A stretch of DNA of 56,958 nt, from positions 1 to 56,958 of the forward strand of contig SUVS01000011.1 of NCBI GenBank assembly GCA_015061885.1, read 5' to 3'. The notes beneath the pieces are model-generated. The model was not told where the DNA came from. It saw only the letters and a list, made by a program, of their open reading frames with translations, and ran no database searches. Position numbers and translations under genes: made by a program. Source of the DNA: Lentisphaerota bacterium. GTDB taxonomy: Bacteria; Verrucomicrobiota; Lentisphaeria; Victivallales; Victivallaceae. This document shows, one piece after another, positions 32,869-42,086 of this stretch; within the stretch, counting starts at the first letter, position 1; each line of letters opens with the position of its first letter.

Positions 32869-34952
32869 ATGAAAAAAATCAGTTTTATGGATTGCTCCTT
32901 CCGGGATGGTTTCCAGTCCTGCGTCGGGGCCCGTGTCAAGACCGAAGACTTCCTGCCTGCTTTGGCAGCCGCTAAAGAAGCCGGTATTGATAACTTTGAA
33001 ATCGGTGGCGGTGCCCGCTTCCAGAGCCTCTATTTCTACTGTCAGGAAGATGCTTTTGATATGATGGACAAGTGCCGCGAAGTGGTCGGTCCCGATGTCA
33101 ACTTGCAGACCTTGAGCCGCGGTGCCAATGTTGTCGGTCTGATCAGCCAGTCCACCGACATGATCGACCTGCACGCCAACTGTTCAAAAAGCACGGCGTT
33201 TCCACCATCCGTAACTTCGACGCTCTCAACGACGTCCGCAATCTGGCGGTTTCCGGTCGTGCCATTGCCAAATACGGTTGCAAACATCAGGTAACTGTTA
33301 CCATGATGAGTCTGCCTCCCGGCTTGAATGAAAAATATGCCCACACTCCGGAATTCTACATTGACAGCCTGAAAAAGATCCTCGATGACGGCGTTCCGTT
33401 CGACAGCGTGGCTTTTAAAGATGCCTCCGGTACTGCCACAGCACAGACCGTTTACGAAACCATCAAGCAGGCCCGTGCTTTGCTGGGCAACGATGTAACC
33501 ATTCAGTTCCACACCCACGATACCGCCGGCAGTGCTGTTGCCTGCAACATGGCGGCTATCGAAGCGGGTGCCAACATCATCGACCTGGCTATGGCTCCGA
33601 TGTCCGGCGGTACCTGCGAAGCTGATATTCTCGTTATGTGGCACCGTCTGCGCGGTACTGACTATGATATGGGCATTGATCCTGAAAAGATCATCAAGGC
33701 TGAAAAAGTCTTTGAAGATTGCATGAGCAAATACTTCATTCCCCCGGAATCCATGGAAGTCAGCCCGAAGATCATCTTCTCGCCCATGCCCGGCGGTGCT
33801 TTGACTGCCAATACCCAGATGATGCGCGACAACAACTGTCTGGATAAATACGACGATGCCATCGCCGCCATGCGTGAAGTGGTTGCCAAAGGCGGTTTCG
33901 GTACCTCCGTTACCCCGGTCAGCCAGTTCTACTTCCAGCAGGCATTTGCCAACGCCATGCAGGGCCCCTGGAAGAAGATCACCGAAGGCTATGGCAAGAT
34001 GGTTCTCGGTTACTTCGGCAAAACTCCGGCCGCTCCGGATCCGGAAATCGTCAAGCTCGCCAGTGAACAGCTGGGTCTTGAACCCACCACCGAAGACGTT
34101 CATGCCATCAACGACCGCAACCCGAAATTGGGTGTTGCCGCTATGACCAAGCGTCTGGAAGAAGCCGGTCTGCCGGTAACTGAAGAAAACATCTTCATCG
34201 TCGGTACCTGCGACGAAAAAGGTCTGGAATTCCTCAAGGGCAACAAACCCATGGGTATCCGTTACAAAGAAGCTGACAAACCCAAATCTGCCGCTAAAGG
34301 TGGTGAATACACCGCTACTGTTGACGGCAAGGCTGTTGCCGTTAAAGTCGATGCCAAGAACGGTGCTTACACTGCTACTGTCAACGGCAAGACTTTCAAT
34401 GTCAGCGTTGCCGACGGTATTGTTGCCGCTGCCGCTGCTCCCGCTGTTGCCGGTGGAGTGCATGAAATCAAGACCCCGCTTCCGGGTACCGTTGTCAAGC
34501 AGGTCGTTTCCGTTGGCGATACCGTTGCCGAAGGCGATGTGATTTTGATTATGGAAGCTATGAAAATGGAACAGGAAATCAAGGCTGACAAAGCCGGTGT
34601 GATCGCCAGCTTGCCCGCCGAAGCCGGTGCAGTGCTTGCCGCTGATGATGTGGTTGCCACCATCACGGTTGAAGGTGCCGCTCCCGCCGCCGTTGCTGCT
34701 GATGCTCCTGCCGCTGCCGGTGCTGCCGGTGCTGCCGGTGGTCATGAAATCAAGACCCCGCTTCCGGGTACCGTTGTCAAAGTCGTTGCTTCTGCCGGTG
34801 ATACTGTTGCCGAAGGCGATGTGATTCTGGTGATGGAAGCTATGAAAATGGAACAGGAAATCAAGGCCGACAAAGCCGGTGTGATCGCTTCCATCGAAGT
34901 CGAAGCCGGTGCAGTACTTGCCGCCGATGATGTTGTTGCCACCATGGAATGA
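32869..34952 (+). CDS. oadA: Oxaloacetate-decarboxylase-type alpha subunit, with apparent frameshift and two biotinyl domains
   Basis: Carboxyltransferase plus biotin carrier. The N-terminal frame (from ATG 32869) holds [11 protein letters not shown] and FEIGGG, and breaks after DLHAN at ~33180; homology continues in the next frame as [18 protein letters not shown]. Reading aac then stepping back one base at 33180 restores the sequence, so one base is missing or a -1 shift occurs. Downstream come FKDASG with the carbamyl-lysine position, HTHDTAG metal ligands, the PYC/OADA region, an Ala/Gly linker with a YTATVDGK module, and two biotinyl domains each with EAMKMEQ. The usual alpha subunit has one. 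Flanked by oadG and oadB, so a sequencing error in a working gene is as likely as a mutation. Confidence 0.85.
34461..34949 (+). repeat. Tandem duplication of the biotinyl domain in oadA
   Basis: Two near-identical copies with period 282 nt (94 codons): biotin lysine codons at 34563-34565 and 34845-34847. Both share [13 protein letters not shown] and [19 protein letters not shown]. An Ala/Pro linker (34669-34742) separates them. High nucleotide identity implies recent duplication or gene conversion. Confidence 0.92.
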
Positions 34953-34963
34953 GGTATTTTAAG

Positions 34964-36580
34964 ATGAAATCAATAATGAAATTTGTAACAGTCATTGCAC
35001 TTGCCATGGCGGCAATGTGCTCGATGGCTGCTGAAAAGGCAACCAAGATCTGTCCGGTCAAGGTTGAAAGCCAGATGAGTTATACTCAAGGCGATAAACT
35101 TTTTGCCGCTTTTGAGCAGAAAGACGGTTCTATCCGTCTGGTTTACACCGGCGAAAAACCTGCCCGCATTTACAGCTGGACAGGCGTGAAAAATGTTCCG
35201 CTCAAAGATGGTGTTGAGTTGATGATTTTGAACATTCCCGGCCGTTCCAAGGCAAAAGTCAAGATGTACATGGGCGGAAAATTTACTGATTTTGCCCGTG
35301 AATTCAAGGCTGCCGAACAGATCCAGCCCGGCGAATACATTGGTACATTCTGCCCGCTTCTGCTGGCTCATGACTCGGTCGAAGCCGGTACATCCAAACA
35401 GCGTTTGGGTGCTATGGGCGATATGTTCAAAGGCCTGTGGGCCAGCACCGGTATTTCTGACCTTATGCGTCAGGGCAAAGGCGACTGGGTCCTCGGCTGG
35501 GGTAAGGTAATTATGATTATTGTTGCCATTATCCTGCTCTATCTGGCTGTGGTCAAAGAATTTGAACCGTTGCTGCTGCTGCCGATCGGTTTCGGTGCAT
35601 TGTTGAGCAACATTCCGCTGGCAGGTATCTCCGGACCTAACGGACTTTTGGGTATGGTTTACGAAGTTGGTATCAACAGTGGCGTGTTCCCGCTGTTGAT
35701 CTTCATGGGCGTTGGAGCCATGACTGACTTCGGCCCGTTGCTGGCGAACCCCAAGACCGCTCTGCTGGGCGGTGCCGCCCAGTTCGGTATCTTCTTTGCT
35801 CTGCTGGGTGCGTTGGTTCTCTCCTGCCTCGGTATTGACTTTAACTTGAAAGATGCCGCATCTATCGGTATCATTGGTGGTGCTGACGGCCCGACCTCCA
35901 TCTTCCTGTGCAGCAAACTTTCTCCGAGCCTGCTGGGTGCTGTTGCCGTTGCCGCTTACAGCTACATGGCTTTGGTGCCGATCATTCAGCCCCCGATCAT
36001 GAAACTCTTGACCACCGAAGCTGAACGCAAGATCAAAATGAAACAGCTCCGTACTGTTCCGAAAATCGAAAAGATCTGCTTCCCGCTGCTGATCACTCTG
36101 ATGTGTGCCCTGCTGCTGCCCGATGCTGCTCCGTTGATCGGTATGCTCATGTTCGGTAACTTCATGAAAGAAGTCGGTGTGGTTGAACGCCTCAACCAGA
36201 CTGCCCAGAACGCTTTGATCAACATTGTTACGATCTTCCTGGGCCTCTCGGTCGGTTCCAAACTTTCTGCCGACCAGTTCCTGCAGACCCAGACTCTGGG
36301 TATTCTGCTGTTGGGTGCGGTGGCGTTCAGCGTCGGTACCGGTACCGGGGTGATCTTTGCCAAGATCATGAACCTCTTCAGCAAAGAAAAAATCAATCCG
36401 CTTATCGGTGCTGCCGGTGTATCCGCTGTGCCGATGGCTGCCCGTGTGGTCAACAAGGTCGGTCTGGAAACTGACTCCAGCAACTTCCTGTTGATGCACG
36501 CCATGGGCCCGAATGTTGCCGGTGTTATCGGTTCTGCCGTAGCCGCCGGTATATTGCTCAATGCTCTGGGCAGTCTTTGA
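34964..36580 (+). CDS. oadB: Na+-pump decarboxylase beta subunit with exported N-terminal extension
   Basis: 538 residues. The C-terminal ~380 residues are the OadB membrane domain, with [11 protein letters not shown] (the sodium-binding Asp motif) and [27 protein letters not shown]. The first ~150 residues begin with a signal-peptide-like segment ([19 protein letters not shown]) and a polar domain unlike standard OadB, which starts in the membrane region. ATG 34964 is preferred, with GAGG 9 nt upstream; ATG 34949 overlaps the oadA stop. It couples decarboxylation to Na+ export. Confidence 0.88.
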   Translation: MKSIMKFVTVIALAMAAMCSMAAEKATKICPVKVESQMSYTQGDKLFAAFEQKDGSIRLVYTGEKPARIYSWTGVKNVPLKDGVELMILNIPGRSKAKVKMYMGGKFTDFAREFKAAEQIQPGEYIGTFCPLLLAHDSVEAGTSKQRLGAMGDMFKGLWASTGISDLMRQGKGDWVLGWGKVIMIIVAIILLYLAVVKEFEPLLLLPIGFGALLSNIPLAGISGPNGLLGMVYEVGINSGVFPLLIFMGVGAMTDFGPLLANPKTALLGGAAQFGIFFALLGALVLSCLGIDFNLKDAASIGIIGGADGPTSIFLCSKLSPSLLGAVAVAAYSYMALVPIIQPPIMKLLTTEAERKIKMKQLRTVPKIEKICFPLLITLMCALLLPDAAPLIGMLMFGNFMKEVGVVERLNQTAQNALINIVTIFLGLSVGSKLSADQFLQTQTLGILLLGAVAFSVGTGTGVIFAKIMNLFSKEKINPLIGAAGVSAVPMAARVVNKVGLETDSSNFLLMHAMGPNVAGVIGSAVAAGILLNALGSL

Positions 36581-36607
36581 TGTTTGCTGATTAAAAAACA
36601 TTGCAAA

Positions 36608-36639
36608 GCCTCCGGTGGAACTCCGCCGGAGGCTTTTTT
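36608..36639 (+). terminator. Intrinsic terminator after oadB
   Basis: GCCTCCGG at 36608-36615 pairs with CCGGAGGC at 36626-36633, then six T. Confidence 0.9.
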
Positions 36640-36641
36640 GT

Positions 36642-36768
36642 CATACAACTGAATGAGTGGCAAATCGCGAGCCTTGCTGCGTTATTTACCTCAGTCGAGT
36701 ACGGAATGTACACTCCCTCGGTTCATGCCTTGCAAAACTTGAGCTTTGTTCACGCATTCAGTTGTATG
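36642..36768. repeat. 127-bp inverted-repeat element, copy 1
   Basis: A perfect 14-bp inverted repeat CATACAACTGAATG (36642-36655) / CATTCAGTTGTATG (36755-36768) encloses ~100 bp, and pairing continues imperfectly inward. It has no ORF of its own and directly follows the oadB terminator. CCTTGCAAAA in its right arm recurs in the element at 37127. Confidence 0.65.
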
Positions 36769-36871
36769 TTGCAGCATGGAACACAGGCAATAACGGCAGT
36801 GAATGAAATTACCGTTGATTACCGTTATTTTCTGTTACATACAGTTTAACTTCCAAAGGAGATTGTTTTTT

Positions 36872-37108
36872 ATGGATTGCGAAAGAAAGCCGTATAAACC
36901 GGGATTTTTCTGTGCATTGTTCTGGGTGCTGACCTGGCTGGGATTGTTTGGAGGAATAATATGTCTGTTCCTGACGCTGGAAAAAGCTCAAACGATCATG
37001 TACTGGTGCTGGGGAATTGCCGGAATATCTGCGATAATATCATATATGATCCGTTGTTGCGAAAAATCCAATTACGATGGCAAGTGGTCATGGCATTGGT
37101 TTGATTGA
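36872..37108 (+). CDS. Small two-TM membrane protein of unknown function
   Basis: 78 residues, with two hydrophobic segments (~14-34 and ~40-58) and a cysteine pair (CC) followed by a polar tail. ATG 36872 has AAAGGAG at ~11 nt; longer in-frame starts add unlikely residues. No family recognised. It lies between inverted-repeat elements. Confidence 0.55.
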   Translation: MDCERKPYKPGFFCALFWVLTWLGLFGGIICLFLTLEKAQTIMYWCWGIAGISAIISYMIRCCEKSNYDGKWSWHWFD

Positions 37109-37126
37109 CTTTTACCAGTTGCGACC

Positions 37127-37194
37127 TATGGTGCTGTTGGCTCGCAGAATTACTTATTTGTTCCGCGGCACCTTGCAAAAGAACAAGCACCATA
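37127..37194. repeat. Inverted-repeat element, copy 2 (related to 36642-36768)
   Basis: TATGGTGCTGTT (37127-37138) pairs, with one bulge, with AACAAGCACCATA (37182-37194). The inner part shares CCTTGCAAAA and a TTATTT-type block with copy 1. Confidence 0.4.
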
Positions 37195-37236
37195 AAAACC
37201 ATACGGTTCCCCTCTGGGTAGCCGTATGGTTTTTAT
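37192..37236. terminator. Bidirectional terminator hairpin
   Basis: A 15-bp perfect stem, ATAAAAACCATACGG (37192-37206) against its complement (37222-37236), with A/T runs on both sides. Confidence 0.8.
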
Positions 37237-37408
37237 AGCACTTGCCGTATTTGCAATTCATCAGCAATCCATCCCCATCTTGCAGCCAGTTGTGAACAGT
37301 AGGGTTTGTGGCTTGCAATATTGAACGGAAAAAACGGCAAATAACGGTAATTAATGGATGGGAGTAAATTCTCGTGCAAAGCAGTGAATATAGCGGCAAT
37401 ATAAAACT

Positions 37409-37448
37409 CCCAAATCTTCCCAAATCTTCCCAAAATTTCCCAAAAATC
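37409..37448. repeat. Decamer tandem array, copy B
   Basis: Units CCCAAATCTT, CCCAAATCTT, CCCAAAATTT, CCCAAAAATC. The reverse complement aligns unit by unit with 2151-2190. Confidence 0.65.
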
Positions 37449-37509
37449 CGCTATCAACCCTGCAACTCGCTTGCTGCACCGGAGCTTCAGCACAGGCGGG
37501 GCGGTACAT

Positions 37510-37545
37510 AAAAAAAGCGTGATTCAAACGAACCACGCTTTTTTT
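37510..37545. terminator. Bidirectional terminator, ending serA
   Basis: AAAAAAAGCGTG (37510-37521) pairs with CACGCTTTTTTT (37534-37545). Confidence 0.85.
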
Positions 37546-37562
37546 GAATATTGAGCTGAACT

Positions 37563-39131
37563 TCAGAATTCGATCTGGAATGCAACTTTGGCATTGACCA
37601 CAGTCTGAATGCGTTCAATGAGCAGTTCCGGCACAGCCATGTTGGTTTTGAACACTGCCAGCGAGTTGCCGCTCTTGAGGCACTGGGGAGCCCGCAAATC
37701 AATGATGTTGATGTTCTTTTCGCCCAACATGCTGGCGATCTTGCCGATCACGCCGGGTTCATCAGCGTATTCAACAAACAATACTACGCCGGTGGGCTCC
37801 AGATAGAGTTTGTCGAAGTTGTTGATACGGGAAATCATCATATTGCTTTCGGTAATAGTACCGCGGACACTTACCTGCTTGAGTTCACTGCCGCCGGCAA
37901 CCAGATCAATGGTCATGGATTCGCCATAATTTTTGCTGTCATCCACATTGCGGTTGACCAGTTCCACACCGCGGCTTTCGAGAATCTTTTCGGCGGCGGC
38001 GGGGGCAGGGAGGTCTTCGCAGGAAGTCGTGCAGATAGCCGCTTCGATCGGAGCGGTCATATATTTGGCGAACTGGGCAAGTTTGCCATAAAAACTGGTT
38101 TCGATGCGGGCGGGCTGCTGACCTGCCAGATACTTGTGGGCAACTTTGGTCAGAGCATAAGCCAGCTTCTGGTACTGCGGATCCAGACCATCGGGCAATT
38201 CTTTATTGACGACCCAGGTGGTGATACCCTGTTCAAAGTAAGCAATGGTCTGTTCGGCGGAACGCTTGGCGGCCACAAAGTTGGCTTCGTGGGTGTTGGC
38301 TCCGATATGGGGCAGCATCAAATCAGCAACATCGGCAACGCTCTTTTCGCCGGCTTCGTCTTTGGGGTAAACATCGTTGCAGTAGATGAGTTTTTTGTTG
38401 GCTTTTACGGCACGCAGATCGGCTTCGTTGATGATACCGGCACGGGCACAGTTGATAAGCATGGCACCGGGCTTCATCATTTCAAACAAACGAGCATTGA
38501 TCATGCCGCGGGTTTCATCATTTTCGGGTATGTGCAGAGAGATGTAATCACTTTCGGCAAAGATGCGGTCGATGGTGGTCAGTTCCACGCCCAGATCTTT
38601 AGCTTTTTCTGCATTGAGCATGGGGTCAAAACCGAGAACCTTGACTTCAAAACCGGCAAGACGCTTGACCAGCAGTTGACCGATGTGACCCAAACCGAGA
38701 ATACCGACGGTTTTGCCGGTAACTTCGGTACCCATAAACTTTTTCTTTTCCCACAAACCCGCACGCGTGGAAATATCACCGGCGACCACATGGCGGCTGG
38801 CGGCAAGCATCATGGCGACCACTTCTTCGGCAACGCCGTTGCTGTTGGCACCGGGGGTGTTCATTACATCAACATGTTTTTTGCGGGCATATTTGGTGTC
38901 GATAGTGTTGAACCCGGCTCCGGCACGGACAACCAGTTTGAGGTTGGGCAGAGCGTCGATTTCGGCGGGGGTGATCTTTTCACTGCGGACGATCAGCACT
39001 TCGGCATCGCTGTTGGCGGCAATCAAATCGGCAAGCGGAGTGTCCGCATCCTGCACTACATTATAATTTTTGGCGGCAAGAAGTTCAGCCGCGACCTTAT
39101 CAAGTTTGGTCGGAATCAAAACTTTTTTCAT
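37563..39131 (-). CDS. serA: D-3-phosphoglycerate dehydrogenase
   Basis: 522 residues, first step of serine synthesis. The nucleotide-binding domain has GLGHIGQ (~150); NCARAGIINE and LPHIGANTHEA hold the catalytic Arg and His regions (THEA where STxEA is usual). An intervening domain (~320-440) and a C-terminal ACT domain (~450-522) follow, as in the long SerA type; the ACT domain usually mediates serine feedback. A promoter with TTGCAA and TAAATT lies just upstream. Confidence 0.93.
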   Translation of the reverse strand: MKKVLIPTKLDKVAAELLAAKNYNVVQDADTPLADLIAANSDAEVLIVRSEKITPAEIDALPNLKLVVRAGAGFNTIDTKYARKKHVDVMNTPGANSNGVAEEVVAMMLAASRHVVAGDISTRAGLWEKKKFMGTEVTGKTVGILGLGHIGQLLVKRLAGFEVKVLGFDPMLNAEKAKDLGVELTTIDRIFAESDYISLHIPENDETRGMINARLFEMMKPGAMLINCARAGIINEADLRAVKANKKLIYCNDVYPKDEAGEKSVADVADLMLPHIGANTHEANFVAAKRSAEQTIAYFEQGITTWVVNKELPDGLDPQYQKLAYALTKVAHKYLAGQQPARIETSFYGKLAQFAKYMTAPIEAAICTTSCEDLPAPAAAEKILESRGVELVNRNVDDSKNYGESMTIDLVAGGSELKQVSVRGTITESNMMISRINNFDKLYLEPTGVVLFVEYADEPGVIGKIASMLGEKNINIIDLRAPQCLKSGNSLAVFKTNMAVPELLIERIQTVVNAKVAFQIEF

Positions 39132-39180
39132 AATCTCTTTACAAATCCTTCTTTTATGGTAATTAGATAATGATGCTATT

Positions 39181-39208
39181 AATTTACCACAACATTGCCT
39201 ATTTGCAA
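39181..39208 (-). promoter_or_regulatory. Promoter of serA
   Basis: Minus strand: TTGCAA (39208-39203), 16-nt spacer, TAAATT (39186-39181). Confidence 0.5.
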
Positions 39209-39263
39209 GAGTTAGAGAAAAAAATATCGTACTTTTTTACTTGAAAAACCGGAATACGGCAGT

Positions 39264-40022
39264 TTACTTTTTTGTACGGCTTGCTTTCAGACCGGGAAGC
39301 TCCTCTGCTCCGACAATATTCATATTGAGTTTCCGGGCGTGTTTAAGCAATTCTTCCAACATTTCGGTCGGCATGTGGATACTTTTGGCATTTGGGGTTA
39401 TATTGTGCGAAAAAAAGACGATCAACGCATCGCGTTTATGTGCTTCATCCAATAAAGATTTGAGATTGTTCAAATCGCTTTTGTAGTATTTGCCGATACC
39501 GCCGCCGGCGAGAACCATTTTAGATGGCAAATCAGCAAGCGGAGTATAGACCGGTTGTTGGGTTTTGCCCCAACCGGCACGCAGATAATCAAAGTATTTG
39601 AACAGCATTTGATCGGTCTTTTCGTTCCTGCGATTGTTGGGATAAGCAAAACTGCGTACTTTGATGCCGAATTTTTTGCAGGATTCAAGTTGCGGCAATA
39701 TCTGATTGGCGATATATTTATCTTCATTCCACCCATCGGGGAGGGGATGGGCATTGCGATGACTGCGGCTGTGCAAACCCACTGTATGACCTGCCGCCTG
39801 CAGAGTTTTCATAACTTCGGCTCTTTCGGGTGTTATTTCGCGGACGATAAAGAAAGTTGCATGGGCATCATATTTCTTGAATATTGCATCGGCTTTGACC
39901 CAGTTTGCACCGTGATAATCGTCGAATGTAAAACAGACCGCCCCCCGCCGTTCCGCCGGATTTCCGGCACTTACAGCAGTAAAGATAACGCAAGAGATCA
40001 ACAAAGATAAAAATATTTTCAT
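39264..40022 (-). CDS. Secreted polysaccharide deacetylase (NodB-like)
   Basis: 252 residues; Sec signal peptide (MKIFLSLLISCVIFTAVSAG). TFDD (D34, D35) and HSRSH (84-88) give the NodB zinc site; SFAYPNN and a later FFSHNI are the other family blocks. It would deacetylate N-acetyl sugars in peptidoglycan, chitin-like or other glycans. The start was set at ATG 40022, since the longer frame runs through tRNA-Gln. Confidence 0.88.
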   Translation of the reverse strand: MKIFLSLLISCVIFTAVSAGNPAERRGAVCFTFDDYHGANWVKADAIFKKYDAHATFFIVREITPERAEVMKTLQAAGHTVGLHSRSHRNAHPLPDGWNEDKYIANQILPQLESCKKFGIKVRSFAYPNNRRNEKTDQMLFKYFDYLRAGWGKTQQPVYTPLADLPSKMVLAGGGIGKYYKSDLNNLKSLLDEAHKRDALIVFFSHNITPNAKSIHMPTEMLEELLKHARKLNMNIVGAEELPGLKASRTKK

Positions 40023-40051
40023 AAACACAACTCCTGAAAAAACAAAAAAAA

Positions 40052-40127
40052 TGGCAACCCCACAGAGATTCGAACTCCGACTAAATGAACCAAAATCATT
40101 TGTGCTACCATTACACCATAGGGTTGC
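40052..40127 (-). tRNA. tRNA-Gln (UUG anticodon), CCA encoded
   Basis: A 76-nt cloverleaf on the minus strand starting GCAACCC and ending GGGTTGCCA. The anticodon loop is TTTTGGT (anticodon TTG, 40093-40091) and the T-loop is TTCGAAT. The polysaccharide deacetylase lies 30 nt downstream on the same strand. Confidence 0.95.
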
Positions 40128-40216
40128 TTCATTCCATAATTTAATACCGTTTTTGAAAAAATCCAACTTTTAAAAGCATTTTTTTAAGGTTTTTGCGATA
40201 TTGTGCGGTGTGAAAG

Positions 40217-40244
40217 TTGACTTTTTGCAGGGTTAAAGTATATT
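40217..40244 (+). promoter_or_regulatory. Promoter of lgt-rluD
   Basis: TTGACT (40217-40222), 16-nt spacer, TATATT (40239-40244). Confidence 0.65.
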
Positions 40245-40290
40245 TTGCTTCAAAGAATAAAAATCAACTGCAATAAAGGATGATGTTTTT

Positions 40291-41079
40291 ATGGATCCGG
40301 TTTTATTTTCAATAGGAAGTTTTTCCCTTCGTTGGTATGGTGTTATGGCTGCATTGGGATTTATTGTCGGGCTGACGATTTTTCAACTCAATAAGAAGTA
40401 TGCCCGCCTTTCATCCGATCAGATCAGTAATGTTGTGCTGTTGGGAATGATTGCCGGTGTGGCTGGTTCAAGAATATTTTATGTAGTGCAGAATTGGAGC
40501 TATTACAAAAACAATCCGGCGGCGATTATCCGTGTTGATCAGGGTGGATTGGTCTTTTACGGCGGGTTTATTCTTGCTTTGATTTTAATCGTGTGGTATG
40601 TAAAAAAAATCTGTAAAGCTGATGTTATCCGCTCCTTGGATGCTTTGGCACCGGCTTTGGCTGTGGCTCATGCTTTGGGCCGTGTGGGATGTTTTTTCAA
40701 TGGCTGTTGCTACGGCAAACCTGCTGATCTCTGGTGGTCGGTCGTTTATCCGGAAAATACTGAACCTTTTGTGCGTTACGGTGCAATGGCACTGCATCCG
40801 GTGCAGATATATGAAGCAATATTGAATGTAATTCTTGCCGCTGTTCTGTGGTGTGTATTACGCAAAAGCAAACGCGGTATTACCACTGCATGTTATGTTT
40901 TAGCATACGGTTTATTGCGTTTTGTCGATGAATTTTTCCGCGGCGATCATTCTGACTTTGTGCAGGGGTTTACTCCGGCACAGGTCATCGGTTTTGGCAT
41001 GATACCTGCCGGGATAATATTGCTTGTGGTATTTTTGCGTAAGCAAGACGAATGTGTTGAAAGTGCTGAACAGCAATGA
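40291..41079 (+). CDS. lgt: Prolipoprotein diacylglyceryl transferase
   Basis: 262 residues, seven TM segments. It transfers diacylglycerol to the lipobox Cys of prolipoproteins. RWYGVMAALGF, GGLVFYGG, HALGRVGCFFNGCCYGK and LRFVDEFFRGDH are the family motifs. The stop overlaps rluD by 4 nt (ATGA). Confidence 0.95.
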   Translation: MDPVLFSIGSFSLRWYGVMAALGFIVGLTIFQLNKKYARLSSDQISNVVLLGMIAGVAGSRIFYVVQNWSYYKNNPAAIIRVDQGGLVFYGGFILALILIVWYVKKICKADVIRSLDALAPALAVAHALGRVGCFFNGCCYGKPADLWWSVVYPENTEPFVRYGAMALHPVQIYEAILNVILAAVLWCVLRKSKRGITTACYVLAYGLLRFVDEFFRGDHSDFVQGFTPAQVIGFGMIPAGIILLVVFLRKQDECVESAEQQ

Positions 41080-42014
41080 TCCGTAAATTTTATCTTACCA
41101 AAGCCACTGAAAGTGTGCGGCTGGATCAGTTTCTTGCATCACAGTTGCCGGAGTATTCGCGGGCTTATTTGCAGAAACTGGTCAAATCAGGAACAGTCAA
41201 ACTTGATGGGAATGTGTTTTCTTTAAATAAAACTCTCCTGCCGGGTAAAGGAATAATAACAGTTGAACTGCCGGAAATTCAGAGCAATAACGAGCCGGTT
41301 GCGGAATACTTTGCCTTTGATTTGCTTTATGAAGACTCCGTTATGGCTATTATCAATAAGCCCGCCGGAGTAGTTGTGCATCCGGCTCCGGGAAATCCGG
41401 ATGGTACAGTCGTCAATGCCCTGTTGAGCCGTTATCCGGAATTGCGTTCGGCGGAACTGCCCGACGGCAGCCGTCCGGGTATAGTGCATAGATTGGATAA
41501 AGATACATCCGGCTGCCTTGCTGTTGCCCGTACTCCGGAAGCTCAAGCCAAGCTGTGCGAGGCATTTGCCGCCCGGGAAACCGGCAAGATATATCTGGCT
41601 CTGACTGCCGGTGTTCCAATGCAAAAAACCGGCAGGATCGAAAACCTTATCGGCCGCCATGTGGTAAACCGCCAGAAAATGGCAGTCGTTGAGCGTAACG
41701 GCAAGATTGCCATAAGTGAATATGAAGTCATGGCAGAAGGGCGGATAAACAATATAAAAACTGCTCTGGTAAAGGTGCGTATTTATACCGGGCGGACTCA
41801 TCAGATACGCGTGCATCTGGCATCTTTGGGCTGTCCGGTGCTGGGCGATGAACTTTATGGTGGCAGTCGGGTGTGTCCGGGGATACCCCGGCAAATGCTT
41901 CATGCCTGGAAGTTGAAACTGCCGCATCCGGTCACCGGCGAAATAATCAAAGTTCAAGCTCCGATACCGGAAGATATTGAGTGTTTTTACAAGTTGATGA
42001 AATCCGGTTTGTGA
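41076..42014 (+). CDS. rluD: RluD-family 23S rRNA pseudouridine synthase
   Basis: 312 residues with an N-terminal S4 domain (~15-65) and the catalytic HRLDKDTSG (D141), IINKPAGVVVHP and GRTHQIRVHLA motifs. It converts uridines in 23S rRNA helix 69 in relatives; the exact target could be another RluA-family site. Confidence 0.9.
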   Translation: MIRKFYLTKATESVRLDQFLASQLPEYSRAYLQKLVKSGTVKLDGNVFSLNKTLLPGKGIITVELPEIQSNNEPVAEYFAFDLLYEDSVMAIINKPAGVVVHPAPGNPDGTVVNALLSRYPELRSAELPDGSRPGIVHRLDKDTSGCLAVARTPEAQAKLCEAFAARETGKIYLALTAGVPMQKTGRIENLIGRHVVNRQKMAVVERNGKIAISEYEVMAEGRINNIKTALVKVRIYTGRTHQIRVHLASLGCPVLGDELYGGSRVCPGIPRQMLHAWKLKLPHPVTGEIIKVQAPIPEDIECFYKLMKSGL

Positions 42015-42030
42015 GAATTTCAGGAAATAA

Positions 42031-42079
42031 AAAAAGCTCTGTATCCGCCGTTTGGCAGTTTACAGAGCTTGTTTTTTTT
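42031..42079. terminator. Bidirectional terminator between rluD and the PPIase gene
   Basis: AGCTCTGTA (42035-42043) pairs with TACAGAGCT (42061-42069). A runs lie to the left and T runs to the right. Confidence 0.88.
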
Positions 42080-42086
42080 GCCTTTT

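Larger units (their letters stand above)
37109..37562. other. Gene-free region rich in repeats and terminators
   Basis: This ~450-bp stretch contains an inverted-repeat element (37127-37194), two bidirectional terminators and a decamer array (37409-37448). The minus-strand ORF at 37233-37493 has no start signal or family and reads through the decamers, so it is not called. Confidence 0.6.

Noticed and set aside
33186-33190. Programmed -1 frameshifting on the A-run in oadA
   Set aside because: No strong slippery heptamer or downstream pseudoknot is apparent, and homology fits a single missing base a few nucleotides earlier; kept only as an alternative.
33042-34745. 567-codon open frame on the minus strand opposite oadA
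   Set aside because: An antisense shadow of the biotin-enzyme gene, low-complexity Gly/Ser/Asn-rich, with no recognisable domain.
34970-36601. 543-codon open frame on the minus strand opposite oadB
   Set aside because: It is the exact antisense of a well-supported membrane protein, is rich in Gln/His/Thr as antisense frames of GC-skewed genes are, and has no ribosome-binding site or family.
37233-37493. 86-codon minus-strand ORF through the decamer repeats
   Set aside because: Coding would need translation of the repeat array; no ribosome-binding site or homology.
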